Assembly (NCBI GenBank): GCA_964012725.1 | Contig: CAXGTL010000004.1 | Span: 1-49,965 of the forward strand | Direction: 5' to 3' | Source: CAXGTL01 sp964012725 | GTDB lineage: Archaea > Nanobdellota > Nanobdellia > Woesearchaeales > CAXGTL01 | Length of the DNA: 49,965 nucleotides | In this document: in pieces, positions 26,646-34,898 of the stretch | How positions within the stretch are numbered: position 1 is the first letter of the stretch | Layout: the number at the start of each line of letters is the position of its first letter | Notes under the pieces: generated by a model | Database searches by the model: none | Seen by the model: the letters and a program-made list of their open reading frames with translations, nothing else | Told to the model about the DNA's origin: nothing | Made by a program: the position numbers and the translations under genes

Positions 26646-26746
26646 GATATATCACCTCATATTTAATTATTTGTGTTGTTTTAAATAACAATGAAGTCCT
26701 TACATGTTAACGAAAGTCCTCCATTGTTAAAACACAACAGCTACCA

Positions 26747-27013
26747 TTAAGCAGCTGTATCTCCACCAACTCCTTTCAGAGTTAGGTATTCAAAAGCCTT
26801 GTTCAAAACAACAACAGCTTTAGGTAAGTCATTAAGTCTTAAAGAATTAGTTGACTTCCATTCACCCTTTTTGTCTTTATATCTTCTGTCGAAACTTACA
26901 GTTCTATATTCCATAGTTTCTCCAGTTTTTGTTTGGCCTATATTTCGCCACACAGTAACATTTATTGCTCCTGTGCTAAACCTTTTTTCAGGTATGTTTG
27001 GTAGTTCTTCCAT
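26747..27013 (-). CDS. Small conserved protein between dnaG and radA, possible nucleic-acid binder
   Basis: An 88-residue protein, MEELPNIPEKRFSTGAINVTVWRN... The core AINVTVWRNIGQ...YRTVSFDRRYKDKKGEWKSTNSLRLNDLPKAVVVLNKAFEYL is strand-rich with a C-terminal helix, the plan of PC4/Whirly-like ssDNA binders; this is inference. I recall unannotated relatives in DPANN genomes. The start is at 27013, not nine codons earlier, because GGAGGTG (27021-27027 complement) lies seven bases before this ATG. Being placed between two DNA-metabolism genes on the same strand fits a role at DNA. Confidence 0.65.
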   Translation of the reverse strand: MEELPNIPEKRFSTGAINVTVWRNIGQTKTGETMEYRTVSFDRRYKDKKGEWKSTNSLRLNDLPKAVVVLNKAFEYLTLKGVGGDTAA

Positions 27014-27020
27014 TAGAACG

Positions 27021-27027
27021 CACCTCC
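27021..27027 (-). promoter_or_regulatory. Ribosome binding site fixing the start at 27013
   Basis: GGAGGTG on the minus strand, seven bases before the ATG. It lies inside the longer open frame that begins at 27040, showing that the longer start is unlikely. Confidence 0.7.
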
Positions 27028-27102
27028 ATTGCTTTCGCATTTTATTTCAGCATCTCCTTAATTATGCAATAACTATTTTGTAAGTTTTGCCAGAGATGGG
27101 AG

Positions 27103-27118
27103 GGATTTTTTAAAATCC
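27103..27118. repeat. Hairpin near the transcription start of the small gene
   Basis: GGATTTT, two T bases, AAAATCC: perfect seven-base arms. On the minus strand it follows a TATA-like TTATATATATTATAA (about 27120-27135) and would lie at or just after the RNA start. Confidence 0.35.
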
Positions 27119-27163
27119 TTATAATATATATAAGTAGAAACCCTTTATAAGTTTCACACGGAC

Positions 27164-27258
27164 TTGACCAGTGACCAGTCATAACCCCTTACAGAACCCA
27201 TAACCAAAGAAAACAACCAATAGAGGTCACTGGACACACTACTGAATTTGACCAGTGA
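27164..27258. repeat. Repeat cluster TTGACCAGTGA with inverted copy
   Basis: In the 312-base gap between the dnaG stop and the small gene, TTGACCAGTGA occurs at 27164-27174 and 27248-27258, and the inverse GGTCACTGG at 27225-27233 pairs with CCAGTGACC at 27168-27176 (nine bases). The central part has CATAACC twice. It might be a structured 3' end of dnaG mRNA, a small RNA, or a protein-binding array. The remaining bases of the gap hold the promoter of the small gene. Confidence 0.5.
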
Positions 27259-27325
27259 TACAATAAATTAGGAGTTTAAACTATTATTAAAATAAATAAA
27301 AATAAAAGAAAAAATAAATAAAAAA

Positions 27326-28606
27326 TTATAATTCTCCCAAAGTAACAATGTTCAACTTAGTTTCTCTACTATTAACTTTTGAATCCATACCAACAACAAA
27401 CTTAACATTTTGATTCTTTTCAATAGCTCTTACTAAGTCTTTACTAATGCTTCCGTCAAACACAACTGCATAAACATTTGTACCTAAGTTAGCAATAGTT
27501 GATGGTATCTCTGATATTGGAACTTTTCCAAGGATATTTAATTTTTCATCAAGAACATAACTACCACGTGTTCCAATTAAATCTTCCAACATTTGTTTAA
27601 ATGATTTTTTTTGTTTATCATTTAAAACAATCTTTGGTACATGTTGCTTATTTGGTTGTCTTTGTGATTGATAATTAGGTCTTTGATAACTAGATCTTTG
27701 GTAAGGTTTCCTTTGTTCAGGTTTCCTATATTGTTGTCTTTTGTTACCATTCATAGATTCAGTAGTAGCATCTAATTTGAATTCCATTTTAGCTTGTTCA
27801 GGAGCAACTTTGCTTCTTAAAGCTTTATGAATTTCTTTCTTAGTAATTTCTTCTACTTCTTTTCCATCTGGTGCTTTTGTTACAAAATCAATATCTGCAA
27901 CACTCATAATCTCTTTGATTATTAAATTACCACCACGATCACCATCAGTAAAAACAGTAACTATCTTTTGTTTACAAAGATTAACTATTGTTTCTGGCAC
28001 TGATGTACCATTAATAGCAATTACATTTTTAAATCCATGTTTTAACAAATTAATAACGTCTGCTCTTCCTTCAACAATAATTATTTCATCACCTTCATCT
28101 ATGTTTGGTCCAGCTGGAAGTCTATCTTTTCCATATTCTCTAATTTCCATAACTCTTACTGAATATGCAACTTCGTCAGCCAATTCTTGTGAATCAGGCA
28201 TAACTTTGTCCATAAGATTTTTTAGTAATTGTTTAGCTCTATCTATTACAAATTGTCTTTTGCTAACTCTAACATCTTCAATATTTTTTACTAGAATTTT
28301 AGCATTACAAGGTCCAATTCTTTGAATAATTTCTAATGATGCTCCAACAATTGCAGTTTCTGCTTTATCTAATGAACTTGGTATTAAGATTGTACCATTT
28401 GTTTTTCCAGACTTAGTTTCAACTGTTACTTCAATTCTTCCAATTCTACCTGATCTTTGAAGTTCTCTTAATTCTAAATCTGCTCCTAACAAACCTTCTG
28501 TTTGACCAAATACTGCTCCAATTACATCTGGTTTGTCTACTACCCCTTCTATTTGAATACCAGCGTGAACTATATATTTTGCACTTACTGGACTTATTTT
28601 TGCCAT
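27326..28606 (-). CDS. dnaG: Archaeal DnaG-type primase / exosome subunit
   Basis: Archaeal DnaG is a TOPRIM protein found with the RNA exosome and with primase activity in vitro. N-terminal domain: VSAKYIVHAGIQIEGVVDKPDVIGAV-like start; TOPRIM motifs at E179 (IIIVEGRADV) and D221/D223 (FTDGDRGG). A Gln/Arg/Tyr-rich linker (about 280-325, with YRKPEQRKPYQRSSYQRPNY-type repeats) precedes the C-terminal domain. At 426 residues it is normal. GGAGGAAAG six bases before the ATG sets the start. Confidence 0.95.
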   Translation of the reverse strand: MAKISPVSAKYIVHAGIQIEGVVDKPDVIGAVFGQTEGLLGADLELRELQRSGRIGRIEVTVETKSGKTNGTILIPSSLDKAETAIVGASLEIIQRIGPCNAKILVKNIEDVRVSKRQFVIDRAKQLLKNLMDKVMPDSQELADEVAYSVRVMEIREYGKDRLPAGPNIDEGDEIIIVEGRADVINLLKHGFKNVIAINGTSVPETIVNLCKQKIVTVFTDGDRGGNLIIKEIMSVADIDFVTKAPDGKEVEEITKKEIHKALRSKVAPEQAKMEFKLDATTESMNGNKRQQYRKPEQRKPYQRSSYQRPNYQSQRQPNKQHVPKIVLNDKQKKSFKQMLEDLIGTRGSYVLDEKLNILGKVPISEIPSTIANLGTNVYAVVFDGSISKDLVRAIEKNQNVKFVVGMDSKVNSRETKLNIVTLGEL

Positions 28607-28805
28607 TTTAACTTTCCTCCATTGATATAGAACAAGCTTTCTAACCTTAAGATTTAAGCTTTTTAGAGCCTAACAACTTCTTTCTTCTTCAAATAAGTGA
28701 ATGATTGAATGAATATAAGTGATTATTTTGACTTGTTCTTGTTATTTTAATCGTTTTTTGACTTCTTTTTGTTTTTTTAAGCTTGAATTGTGATTTTATG
28801 AGTGT

Positions 28806-28993
28806 AAAAAGGTTGTCGCCTGAAACACTAACTCCCAAGTTTCATTGCTCGTCTAAGACGTTAGCTCCGTTGAGCACTCTCATGCCAGGCTGTATCATGC
28901 AAGAGTATCTTTAAATCACAGCCATTCTTTGTTGAACAGCTCCTAAAAGGACCCATTTGCATAAATTTTGCGTAATTATAAGGTGGGGTCCTT
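28806..28993. ncRNA. Candidate structured RNA of unknown family
   Basis: The 512-base gap between dnaG and the next gene holds a more GC-rich block with many complementary pairs: GAAAC/GTTTC (28822/28839), CTAAC/GTTAG (28828/28860), TGCTC/GAGCA (28846/28872), ACTCT..TGC/GCA-AGAGT (28876/28899), GGCTGT/ACAGCC (28888/28918), and AAGGACCC/GGGTCCTT (28947/28986). Some pairs interlock as pseudoknots. A T5 run on the minus strand at 28806-28810 after ...GACAACC favours the minus strand, but strand is uncertain. I tested for tRNA, 5S, RNase P and C/D features and saw none. The rest of the gap holds the dnaG leader (28607-28680) and the promoter of the gene at 29119. Confidence 0.45.
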
Positions 28994-29118
28994 GGTTAAT
29001 AAATGTTTGGTTTTGGCCGTTTGTTTTAGTCACTTTAAAGTGATAAATAATACAAAGATTTATATAGTAGTTAATATTGTATTGTTATATATAATAATCA
29101 ATATAACGAGGTGGAAAT

Positions 29119-29739
29119 ATGAAATTATGGCAAAAAATAGCAACAATAGGTGCTTTATATGGTAGTATTTTAGTTGGATCTAAAGCAATTGCAGAAACAA
29201 CATATGGAGACCTATTTAATGAACAAGGAGAAATAATTAGTAGATATGGTAATGAAGATGAATTTTTGAAACAAACATTTGACTATTTATTTGAACTTGA
29301 TAAAAATACAAATAATCCATTATCAAATAAAATATTATTATCAAATGAAAAATTATGTTCACCAAACATGGGCAAAAAAAAAGATGGATTAGTTTATCTT
29401 ATTTTAGAAAGTGAACCTCATGAAAGAAAATCACATGAACATTTTATAACTCATATTGAGACATATGATAATACTGTAAATGATAATACACATTTGTATA
29501 ATACTCTTCAACAAGCATTAGATTCTCAGGAATGGAAAGATGCTGCTAAAGAAAGAGGCAGAACTAATGTCTTTGCTATTGAAATTAATCTTAAAAGAAT
29601 TGATGATAATGGTTTACCAATGATTGACAAAAATGGTAAATATATTTATGACATGCAAAGAATATTTGATGCAAATGGTCAAGAAGCTGTTGATATCAAA
29701 GGAAAAGATTTCAGAGTTAATTCCAAAGGTATTTGGTAA
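29119..29739 (+). CDS. Secreted protein of unknown function
   Basis: A 206-residue protein with a Sec signal peptide (KLWQKIATIGALYGSILVG, cleavage likely after AIA near residue 25). The mature part is acidic and has a C-terminal run of D-x-NG turns (IDDNGLPMIDKNGKYIYD..., IFDANGQ) that resemble short beta-hairpins. GAGGTGG lies five bases before the ATG and a TATA-like TTTATATA near 29060. No family is recognised. It is followed by another unknown gene after 37 bases. Confidence 0.7.
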   Translation: MKLWQKIATIGALYGSILVGSKAIAETTYGDLFNEQGEIISRYGNEDEFLKQTFDYLFELDKNTNNPLSNKILLSNEKLCSPNMGKKKDGLVYLILESEPHERKSHEHFITHIETYDNTVNDNTHLYNTLQQALDSQEWKDAAKERGRTNVFAIEINLKRIDDNGLPMIDKNGKYIYDMQRIFDANGQEAVDIKGKDFRVNSKGIW

Positions 29740-29776
29740 TCTTTTTTTTATTTTTTTTAAATTTATTATATAAAAA

Positions 29777-30361
29777 ATGACACAAACAATTGACAAATTC
29801 ATTGAAAAAATAAAAACTTCTACTAAAAAAACATTACAAGATAATTTCAGAATAGAACTTACATCAGAAACAAAAAAAACATTAGACAATCTTAATGAAC
29901 AAGACACAAATATACATTATGATTTTGCTGTTAACTTTTATTTATTTGATACTCATATTGGAGAAGCACGTTTAGATGTTTTTGAAACAGAAGTTCATGG
30001 AGCAAAAAAAAGAATAGATTGGTACAATTTCCATCCACTTATTAAATTTAATTATGAAGATGGAGAAACTAAAAATAAATTAGAAAGAAACAATATCGGA
30101 ACTTTAGCACATATTACAACTTTATTATATCTACATAAAAAAAGAGATTTAGATCCTAATATAAATCTAGAATACAAGAATCCTAGTGATAGTGGAAAAT
30201 CTCATTTAAATAAAATGAATATTTCATATGAAGAATATGAAGACGAAGATAAAGAAGGTATAACTTTAATTACATCTTTAAGATCAGATTTAATTTCAGC
30301 AATTAAATATACAAATTCAGTTGGATTTGAGTTTGAGAATCCTTTTCAATACAAAGAATAA
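29777..30361 (+). CDS. Unrecognised soluble protein
   Basis: A 194-residue protein without signal peptide or membrane helix. It has an N-terminal helix, a strand pair with FAVNFYLFDTHIGEARLDVFE (about residues 50-70), a helix with IGTLAHITTLLYLHKKRDLD (about 110-130), and a C-terminal helix. The layout of two strands followed by such a helix faintly recalls acyltransferase-like folds, but no acetyl-CoA motif is visible. No function is assigned. No ribosome binding site is seen, so the mRNA is probably leaderless. Confidence 0.6.
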   Translation: MTQTIDKFIEKIKTSTKKTLQDNFRIELTSETKKTLDNLNEQDTNIHYDFAVNFYLFDTHIGEARLDVFETEVHGAKKRIDWYNFHPLIKFNYEDGETKNKLERNNIGTLAHITTLLYLHKKRDLDPNINLEYKNPSDSGKSHLNKMNISYEEYEDEDKEGITLITSLRSDLISAIKYTNSVGFEFENPFQYKE

Positions 30362-30393
30362 CTTTAAATACCCACTTCCTTTTTACAACATTA

Positions 30394-31095
30394 ATGGCTA
30401 AAAAATCAAAAGAAATATGGAAAGTCTACAAAAACGTATTCTCAGAGTTCACACTTAGAACAATATTCAAACTAAGCTCTGAAGGACATTTTGATGAACT
30501 AAAATCACCTATCTCAATTGGCAAAGAAGCTAACATATTCTCTGCAACTAAAGGCAAAGACAAAGTAATTGTTAAAATATATAGACTAGAATCTTGCAAC
30601 TTCAACCAAATGTATAATTATATTAAACAAGATGTTAGATATACAAATCTAAGAAAACATAGAAGACAAATAATCTTTGCATGGGTCCAAAGAGAATACA
30701 GAAATATACTAATAGCAAGAGATGCAGGGTGTAATGTTCCAAAACCAATTACATTTAAGAACAACATTATTATTGAAGAATTTATTGGTGACAAAGACCC
30801 AGCACCTATGTTAAAAGACTCTAAAATTAAAAACAAAACTAAGTTTCTTAACGAAATCATAAAAAATATGAAAAAGTTATACAAAAAAGGTTTAGTTCAT
30901 GCTGATTTATCACAATTTAATATACTTAACCACAAAAATAAACCATATTTCATTGACTTTTCTCAAGCAACTACAACAAAGGCAAGTGAAGCAGATAAAT
31001 ACTTAAAAAGGGATATTAAGAATATTGTTAAATATTTTAAAAAACTAGGTCTGAAAGTTGATAAAGATGATGTTTATGAGAAGATAACTAAATAA
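30394..31095 (+). CDS. rio1: RIO1-type serine protein kinase
   Basis: An atypical kinase/ATPase required for late maturation of the small ribosomal subunit. Signature segments: nucleotide loop PISIGKEANIFSATKG (about 40-55), VIVKIYR with the Lys, the RIO1 flexible-loop region, hinge EEFIG, catalytic HADLSQFNIL (about 167-177) and metal-binding FIDFSQATT. At 233 residues it is compact. It is followed after 40 bases by a Dim2/Pno1 KH protein, a pairing conserved across archaea. Confidence 0.94.
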   Translation: MAKKSKEIWKVYKNVFSEFTLRTIFKLSSEGHFDELKSPISIGKEANIFSATKGKDKVIVKIYRLESCNFNQMYNYIKQDVRYTNLRKHRRQIIFAWVQREYRNILIARDAGCNVPKPITFKNNIIIEEFIGDKDPAPMLKDSKIKNKTKFLNEIIKNMKKLYKKGLVHADLSQFNILNHKNKPYFIDFSQATTTKASEADKYLKRDIKNIVKYFKKLGLKVDKDDVYEKITK

Positions 31096-31135
31096 AACAC
31101 TAACCTTTTTAAAACAAAACTCTTTTCTACACATT

Positions 31136-31675
31136 ATGGAAGACTTCATATTTGAACTAAAAATACCTAAAGAAAGAATCGCAATTTTAATAGGTAAAAA
31201 TGGAGAAATTAAGAAACAAATAGAAGAATCTACAAACACTCAATTAGAAATAGATTCAAAAGAAGGCGATATATTCATAACTGGCAAAGATGGATTAGAC
31301 ATATTCTCAGCAAAACAAATAATAAGAGCAATTGGTAGAGGATTTAATCCAGAGCTTGCTTTATTATTACTAAAACCTGACTATTCATTTGAACTTGTTG
31401 ACATATCTGAGTTTGCAAAATCAAAAAATTCTATAATTAGACTTAAAGGAAGAGTTATTGGAAAAGAAGGAAAATCAAGAAAAACAATTGAAAGACTAAC
31501 AGAATGCTACATCTCTGTATACGGAAAAACAATTGGTATCATTGGTAAGATAGAATATGCACAAAATGCAAAAAAAGCAGTCGAGATTTTATTAAAAGGT
31601 GGGAATCATGCTAACATATTCAGATCTCTTGAAAACAAAAGAAGACAATTAAGACAAAGAGAGTTACAAGGTTAA
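31136..31675 (+). CDS. KH-domain rRNA assembly protein, Dim2/Pno1-like
   Basis: A 179-residue RNA-binding protein with two KH domains: the first has the GXXG loop IGKNGEIKKQIEES (about 18-31), the second IGKEGKSRKTIERLTECYISVYG (about 108-130). This is the archaeal Pno1/Dim2/Krr1-like family, which acts with RIO1 near the 3' end of 16S rRNA. The C-terminus ends in a basic helix (LENKRRQLRQRELQ). The stop codon overlaps a TATA-like box for the RNA that follows. Confidence 0.9.
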   Translation: MEDFIFELKIPKERIAILIGKNGEIKKQIEESTNTQLEIDSKEGDIFITGKDGLDIFSAKQIIRAIGRGFNPELALLLLKPDYSFELVDISEFAKSKNSIIRLKGRVIGKEGKSRKTIERLTECYISVYGKTIGIIGKIEYAQNAKKAVEILLKGGNHANIFRSLENKRRQLRQRELQG

Positions 31676-31682
31676 ATATAAA
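31672..31682 (+). promoter_or_regulatory. TATA-like promoter of structured RNA 2
   Basis: TTAAATATAAA overlaps the stop codon of the KH gene and ends 17 bases before the first paired base of the RNA at 31699; its centre is about 22 bases upstream. Confidence 0.5.
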
Positions 31683-31698
31683 TTAGTTCTACATAATC

Positions 31699-31841
31699 GG
31701 CTTTGTCCGGAATCTACGTCTGTGCCATTGTTTGCTGTTATTTACATAGTAAATAATGGCAAAGGCCAGACGGAGTTGACAAGGTTACAGTTACAAAGTT
31801 CTGGGCTCTTGTCAACGAAGTAGGATATTCCGGACAGAGCC
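31699..31841 (+). ncRNA. Structured RNA 2, three-way junction, unknown family
   Basis: A 143-base RNA with an excellent fold. P1: GGCTTTGTCCGGAAT (31699-31713) pairs with ATTCCGGACAGAGCC (31827-31841), 15 pairs with one G-U; CTAC/GTAG extends it past a GAT bulge. P2: GTCTG (31718) with CAGAC (31767), GCC/GGC, an ATTG bulge, then a 12-pair stem (31734-31745 with 31749-31760). P3: GTTGACAAG (31775-31783) with CTTGTCAAC (31808-31816), perfect. Junction strands are GGA and GAA. It shares conserved blocks and compensating stem changes with 24416-24532. Strand is inferred from the upstream TATA. No known family is recognised. Confidence 0.75.
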
Positions 31842-31887
31842 TACAGAATCTTAACATTTATATATCCATCCAAGTTTTTTTCTATTA

Positions 31888-33696
31888 ATGGCTAAGAAAA
31901 GCAAAAAATTCGAAACAAAAGCCCATGAAATGGCTGCAATGCAAAAAGAAATTTCTATTGCAGAATTCTTTGAAAAGAATAGACATTTATTAGGTTTTGA
32001 TAACAAAAGAAAAGCATTAATGACGACTGTAAAAGAAGGAGTTGACAATTCTATTGATGCATGTGAAGAAGCAAAGATTTTGCCAGAAATTTTAGTAGAA
32101 ATCATTGATATGGGTGGTGATAGGTTTAAAGTAATTATTGAAGACAATGGCCCAGGAATTTTAAAAAAAACTATTCCAAAGATTTTTGCAAAATTATTGT
32201 ATGGTTCCAAATTCCATAGACTTAGAATGTCAAGAGGTCAGCAAGGTATTGGTATTTCAGCGTCTGTAATGTATGGTCAATTAACAACAGGTAGAGCTGC
32301 AAAGATTACATCAAAGATTCATCCTAATAAACCAGCACATTATTATGAATTAGGTATTGATACTTCTTCAAATAAACCTCATATTTTAAAAGAAAATGAA
32401 ATTAATTGGAAAAAAGATCATGGAACAAGGGTAGAAATAGATTTAGAAGGAAGTTATCTTGGAGGATCACAATCAATTGACCAATATTTAAAACAAACAG
32501 CAATCACAAACCCTCATGTAACTATAATTTATACTAATCCTAAAGCTCAACAATTAATATTTCCAAGAGCTACTGAACAATTACCAAGAGAATCAAAAGA
32601 AATCAAGCCTCACCCTTATGGAGTTGAACTAGGTGTTTTGATAAAAATGATATCAAACACAGATTCAAGAACAATTCAAAGTTTTTTATCAAAAGATTTT
32701 TCAAGAGTAGGAAGTGGAACAGCAAAAGAAATTTGTAAAAATGCTGCAATACTACCTAATACAAAACCAAGGGACATGACTAGGGAAATGTCTGAAAAAT
32801 TAATGAAAGGTATACAACAGACAAGAATAATTAATCCTCCTACTGATTGTTTAAGTCCAATTGGTGAGGAATTATTAGAAAAAGGTTTAAGAAAAGAAAT
32901 TAATGCAGAATTTTATTGTGCAGCATCAAGGCCACCTAATGTTTATAGAGGAAATCCTTTCCAGATGGAAGTTGCAATTGCATATGGTGGAGAACAACGT
33001 GGTGACAAGTCTATTAATGTTTACAGATATGCTAACAAAGTACCTTTATTATATCAACAAGGTGCATGTGCATCATTTAAAGCAATTACACAAACAAATT
33101 GGAGACCTTATGGTTTATCACAATCACAAGGTTCATTACCTATTGGACCATGCACAGTTGTTGTTCATATGGCATCTGTTTGGGTTCCATTCACATCAGA
33201 ATCAAAAGAAGCAATTGCTCATTATCCAGAAATAATAAAGGAAATGAAACTTGCATTACAAGAATGTGGTAGAAAACTTTCATCTTATATACATAAAAAG
33301 AAAAGGATTCATGCTGAATCACAAAAAAGAAGTTATATTGAAAAATATATCCCACATGTAGCTTTAGGATTAAAAGAACTTCTTGATCTTAAAAAAGCTG
33401 ATGAATTAAAGATAAGAGAAAAATTAAAAGGCTTATTAGAACAAAAAAGAGGAAAGTTAAAGAAGATAGGTGAAATTATTAATCCAGAGTATGACGAAGA
33501 ATTTGCTAAGATTGGTAAAATTGTTGAGAAAGAGATTGAAGAAAAGAAAGAAGAAGAAAAACTTGAAGAAAAAAAAAGAACTTTTGAAAAACAAGAAATT
33601 AAACCACAAAAAACCTTAGGTGAATTTAAGAAGAAAAAGAATAAAAATAAATCTAAACATAATAAACATAAAAGAAAAAATAAAAGAAAAAGGTAG
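31888..33696 (+). CDS. top6B: DNA topoisomerase VI subunit B
   Basis: The ATPase subunit of type IIB topoisomerase, which opens and closes to pass DNA duplexes. GHKL motifs: N box EGVDNSIDACEEA (N54), DNGPGI (D86) and RGQQGIGISASVMYGQLTTG (about 116-135). The transducer domain follows. The last 75 residues are a very Lys/Glu-rich tail not typical of all homologues. At 602 residues it is longer than the common 530-550 because of this tail. TATA-like TTTATATATC 26-30 bases upstream implies a leaderless mRNA. Six bases separate it from subunit A. Confidence 0.97.
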   Translation: MAKKSKKFETKAHEMAAMQKEISIAEFFEKNRHLLGFDNKRKALMTTVKEGVDNSIDACEEAKILPEILVEIIDMGGDRFKVIIEDNGPGILKKTIPKIFAKLLYGSKFHRLRMSRGQQGIGISASVMYGQLTTGRAAKITSKIHPNKPAHYYELGIDTSSNKPHILKENEINWKKDHGTRVEIDLEGSYLGGSQSIDQYLKQTAITNPHVTIIYTNPKAQQLIFPRATEQLPRESKEIKPHPYGVELGVLIKMISNTDSRTIQSFLSKDFSRVGSGTAKEICKNAAILPNTKPRDMTREMSEKLMKGIQQTRIINPPTDCLSPIGEELLEKGLRKEINAEFYCAASRPPNVYRGNPFQMEVAIAYGGEQRGDKSINVYRYANKVPLLYQQGACASFKAITQTNWRPYGLSQSQGSLPIGPCTVVVHMASVWVPFTSESKEAIAHYPEIIKEMKLALQECGRKLSSYIHKKKRIHAESQKRSYIEKYIPHVALGLKELLDLKKADELKIREKLKGLLEQKRGKLKKIGEIINPEYDEEFAKIGKIVEKEIEEKKEEEKLEEKKRTFEKQEIKPQKTLGEFKKKKNKNKSKHNKHKRKNKRKR

Positions 33697-33702
33697 CATC
33701 TT

Positions 33703-34815
33703 ATGACAAAAAAACTAAAACCAAAAAAAGGAAACGTAAACGTTGTAAAAGAAATAAAGAATCTTGCTAATCATGTATATAATAAAATTTTAAGAAACAA
33801 ATCTCCTATATTAAAAAGTCCTTTAAGATCATTGAGCAATGTTAAGTACGATCCTAAACAAGGATATTTTGAATTATTAGGTAAGATGAAAGAAAGAGCA
33901 TTAACTGCAACAACTGTTAAAACATTTGCACAAACCCTTAGAATGATGGGATTATCAAAGAACCTAATTGAAACAAAAGATATTGCAACTAAAAGAGATG
34001 CTTATTATCAATCTAAGAACTGGGGAGATGCTCGGTTTAAAGAACAAACAGAATCAGACACAGTAATGGACGATATTGAAGCAATGATGATGGTTAACAG
34101 AGAACAAATAGGTTTTATACCAGGAGAACATGGTGGTGCAGTTGCAGGTAAATTAATTGTAATTGATAAAGATCCTAATACAAAAAAAACACTAAAGATT
34201 GATTGTTCAAAAATGGGTTCAGGTGCTTATTCTGTACCAAGTTCAGTTGAACATTTAAAATTTGAAACAAAAGCAAAATTTGTTTTAGCAATTGAAACAC
34301 AAGGTATGTTTGATAGGTTGCTTAGGCATAGTTTTTGGAAAAAAAATAATTGTATCTTGATTGCAATGGGTGGAGTTCCAACTAGGGCATGTAGAAGGTT
34401 CATAAGAAAAATAAGTGATGAAAAAAAAATCCCTGTTTATGTATTTACTGATGGAGACCCATATGGATATTTAAATATTTATAGAACTTTAAAAGTTGGT
34501 TCTGGTAATGCTGCACATATTAATCAATACTTTTGTGTACCAAGAGCAAAATTCATTGGTGTAACTCCTGAAGACATTGAAAAATATAAATTACCAACAC
34601 ATCCATTAAAAGATGTTGATATTAAAAGAGTTAAAAATGGTTTAAAAAATGATCCATTTGTACACCATTATAAAGAATGGCAAAAAGCTCTTACAAAAAT
34701 GGTTAGGATGAAGGTTAGGTGTGAACAGCAAGCATTCTCAGCCCATAGTTTGAATTATGTAATAGACACATACTTACCACAAAAACTAAAAAATCCTAAA
34801 TCTTGGTTACCTTAA
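33703..34815 (+). CDS. top6A: DNA topoisomerase VI subunit A
   Basis: The DNA-cleaving subunit, homologous to Spo11. The catalytic tyrosine lies in KRDAYYQSKNW (Y101 or Y102) of the winged-helix domain; the TOPRIM domain has AIETQGMFDRL (about residue 193) and VFTDGDPYGY (about 247). At 370 residues it is of usual size. The start is six bases after top6B, so the two are translated from one mRNA. Confidence 0.97.
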   Translation: MTKKLKPKKGNVNVVKEIKNLANHVYNKILRNKSPILKSPLRSLSNVKYDPKQGYFELLGKMKERALTATTVKTFAQTLRMMGLSKNLIETKDIATKRDAYYQSKNWGDARFKEQTESDTVMDDIEAMMMVNREQIGFIPGEHGGAVAGKLIVIDKDPNTKKTLKIDCSKMGSGAYSVPSSVEHLKFETKAKFVLAIETQGMFDRLLRHSFWKKNNCILIAMGGVPTRACRRFIRKISDEKKIPVYVFTDGDPYGYLNIYRTLKVGSGNAAHINQYFCVPRAKFIGVTPEDIEKYKLPTHPLKDVDIKRVKNGLKNDPFVHHYKEWQKALTKMVRMKVRCEQQAFSAHSLNYVIDTYLPQKLKNPKSWLP

Positions 34816-34898
34816 ATTAAAACCATAGAAAGCTATATAAACCACAATATTTATATATAATAATCATATAATAACACATATCAAGAGGTGATTATGTA

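Noticed and set aside
28811..28945. tRNA, 5S rRNA or RNase P RNA in the dnaG upstream gap
   Set aside because: No T-loop GGTTCGA-like sequence, no 5S CCGAACACGGAAG-like block, and neither RNase P universal segment (GAGGAAAGTC, ACAGAAA..GGCTTA) is present on either strand.
31699..31841. TPP riboswitch, H/ACA or C/D guide RNA
   Set aside because: No CTGAGA thi core, no C box or D box pair, and no 3' ACA at the right place; the closing 15-pair stem suggests a free-standing RNA.
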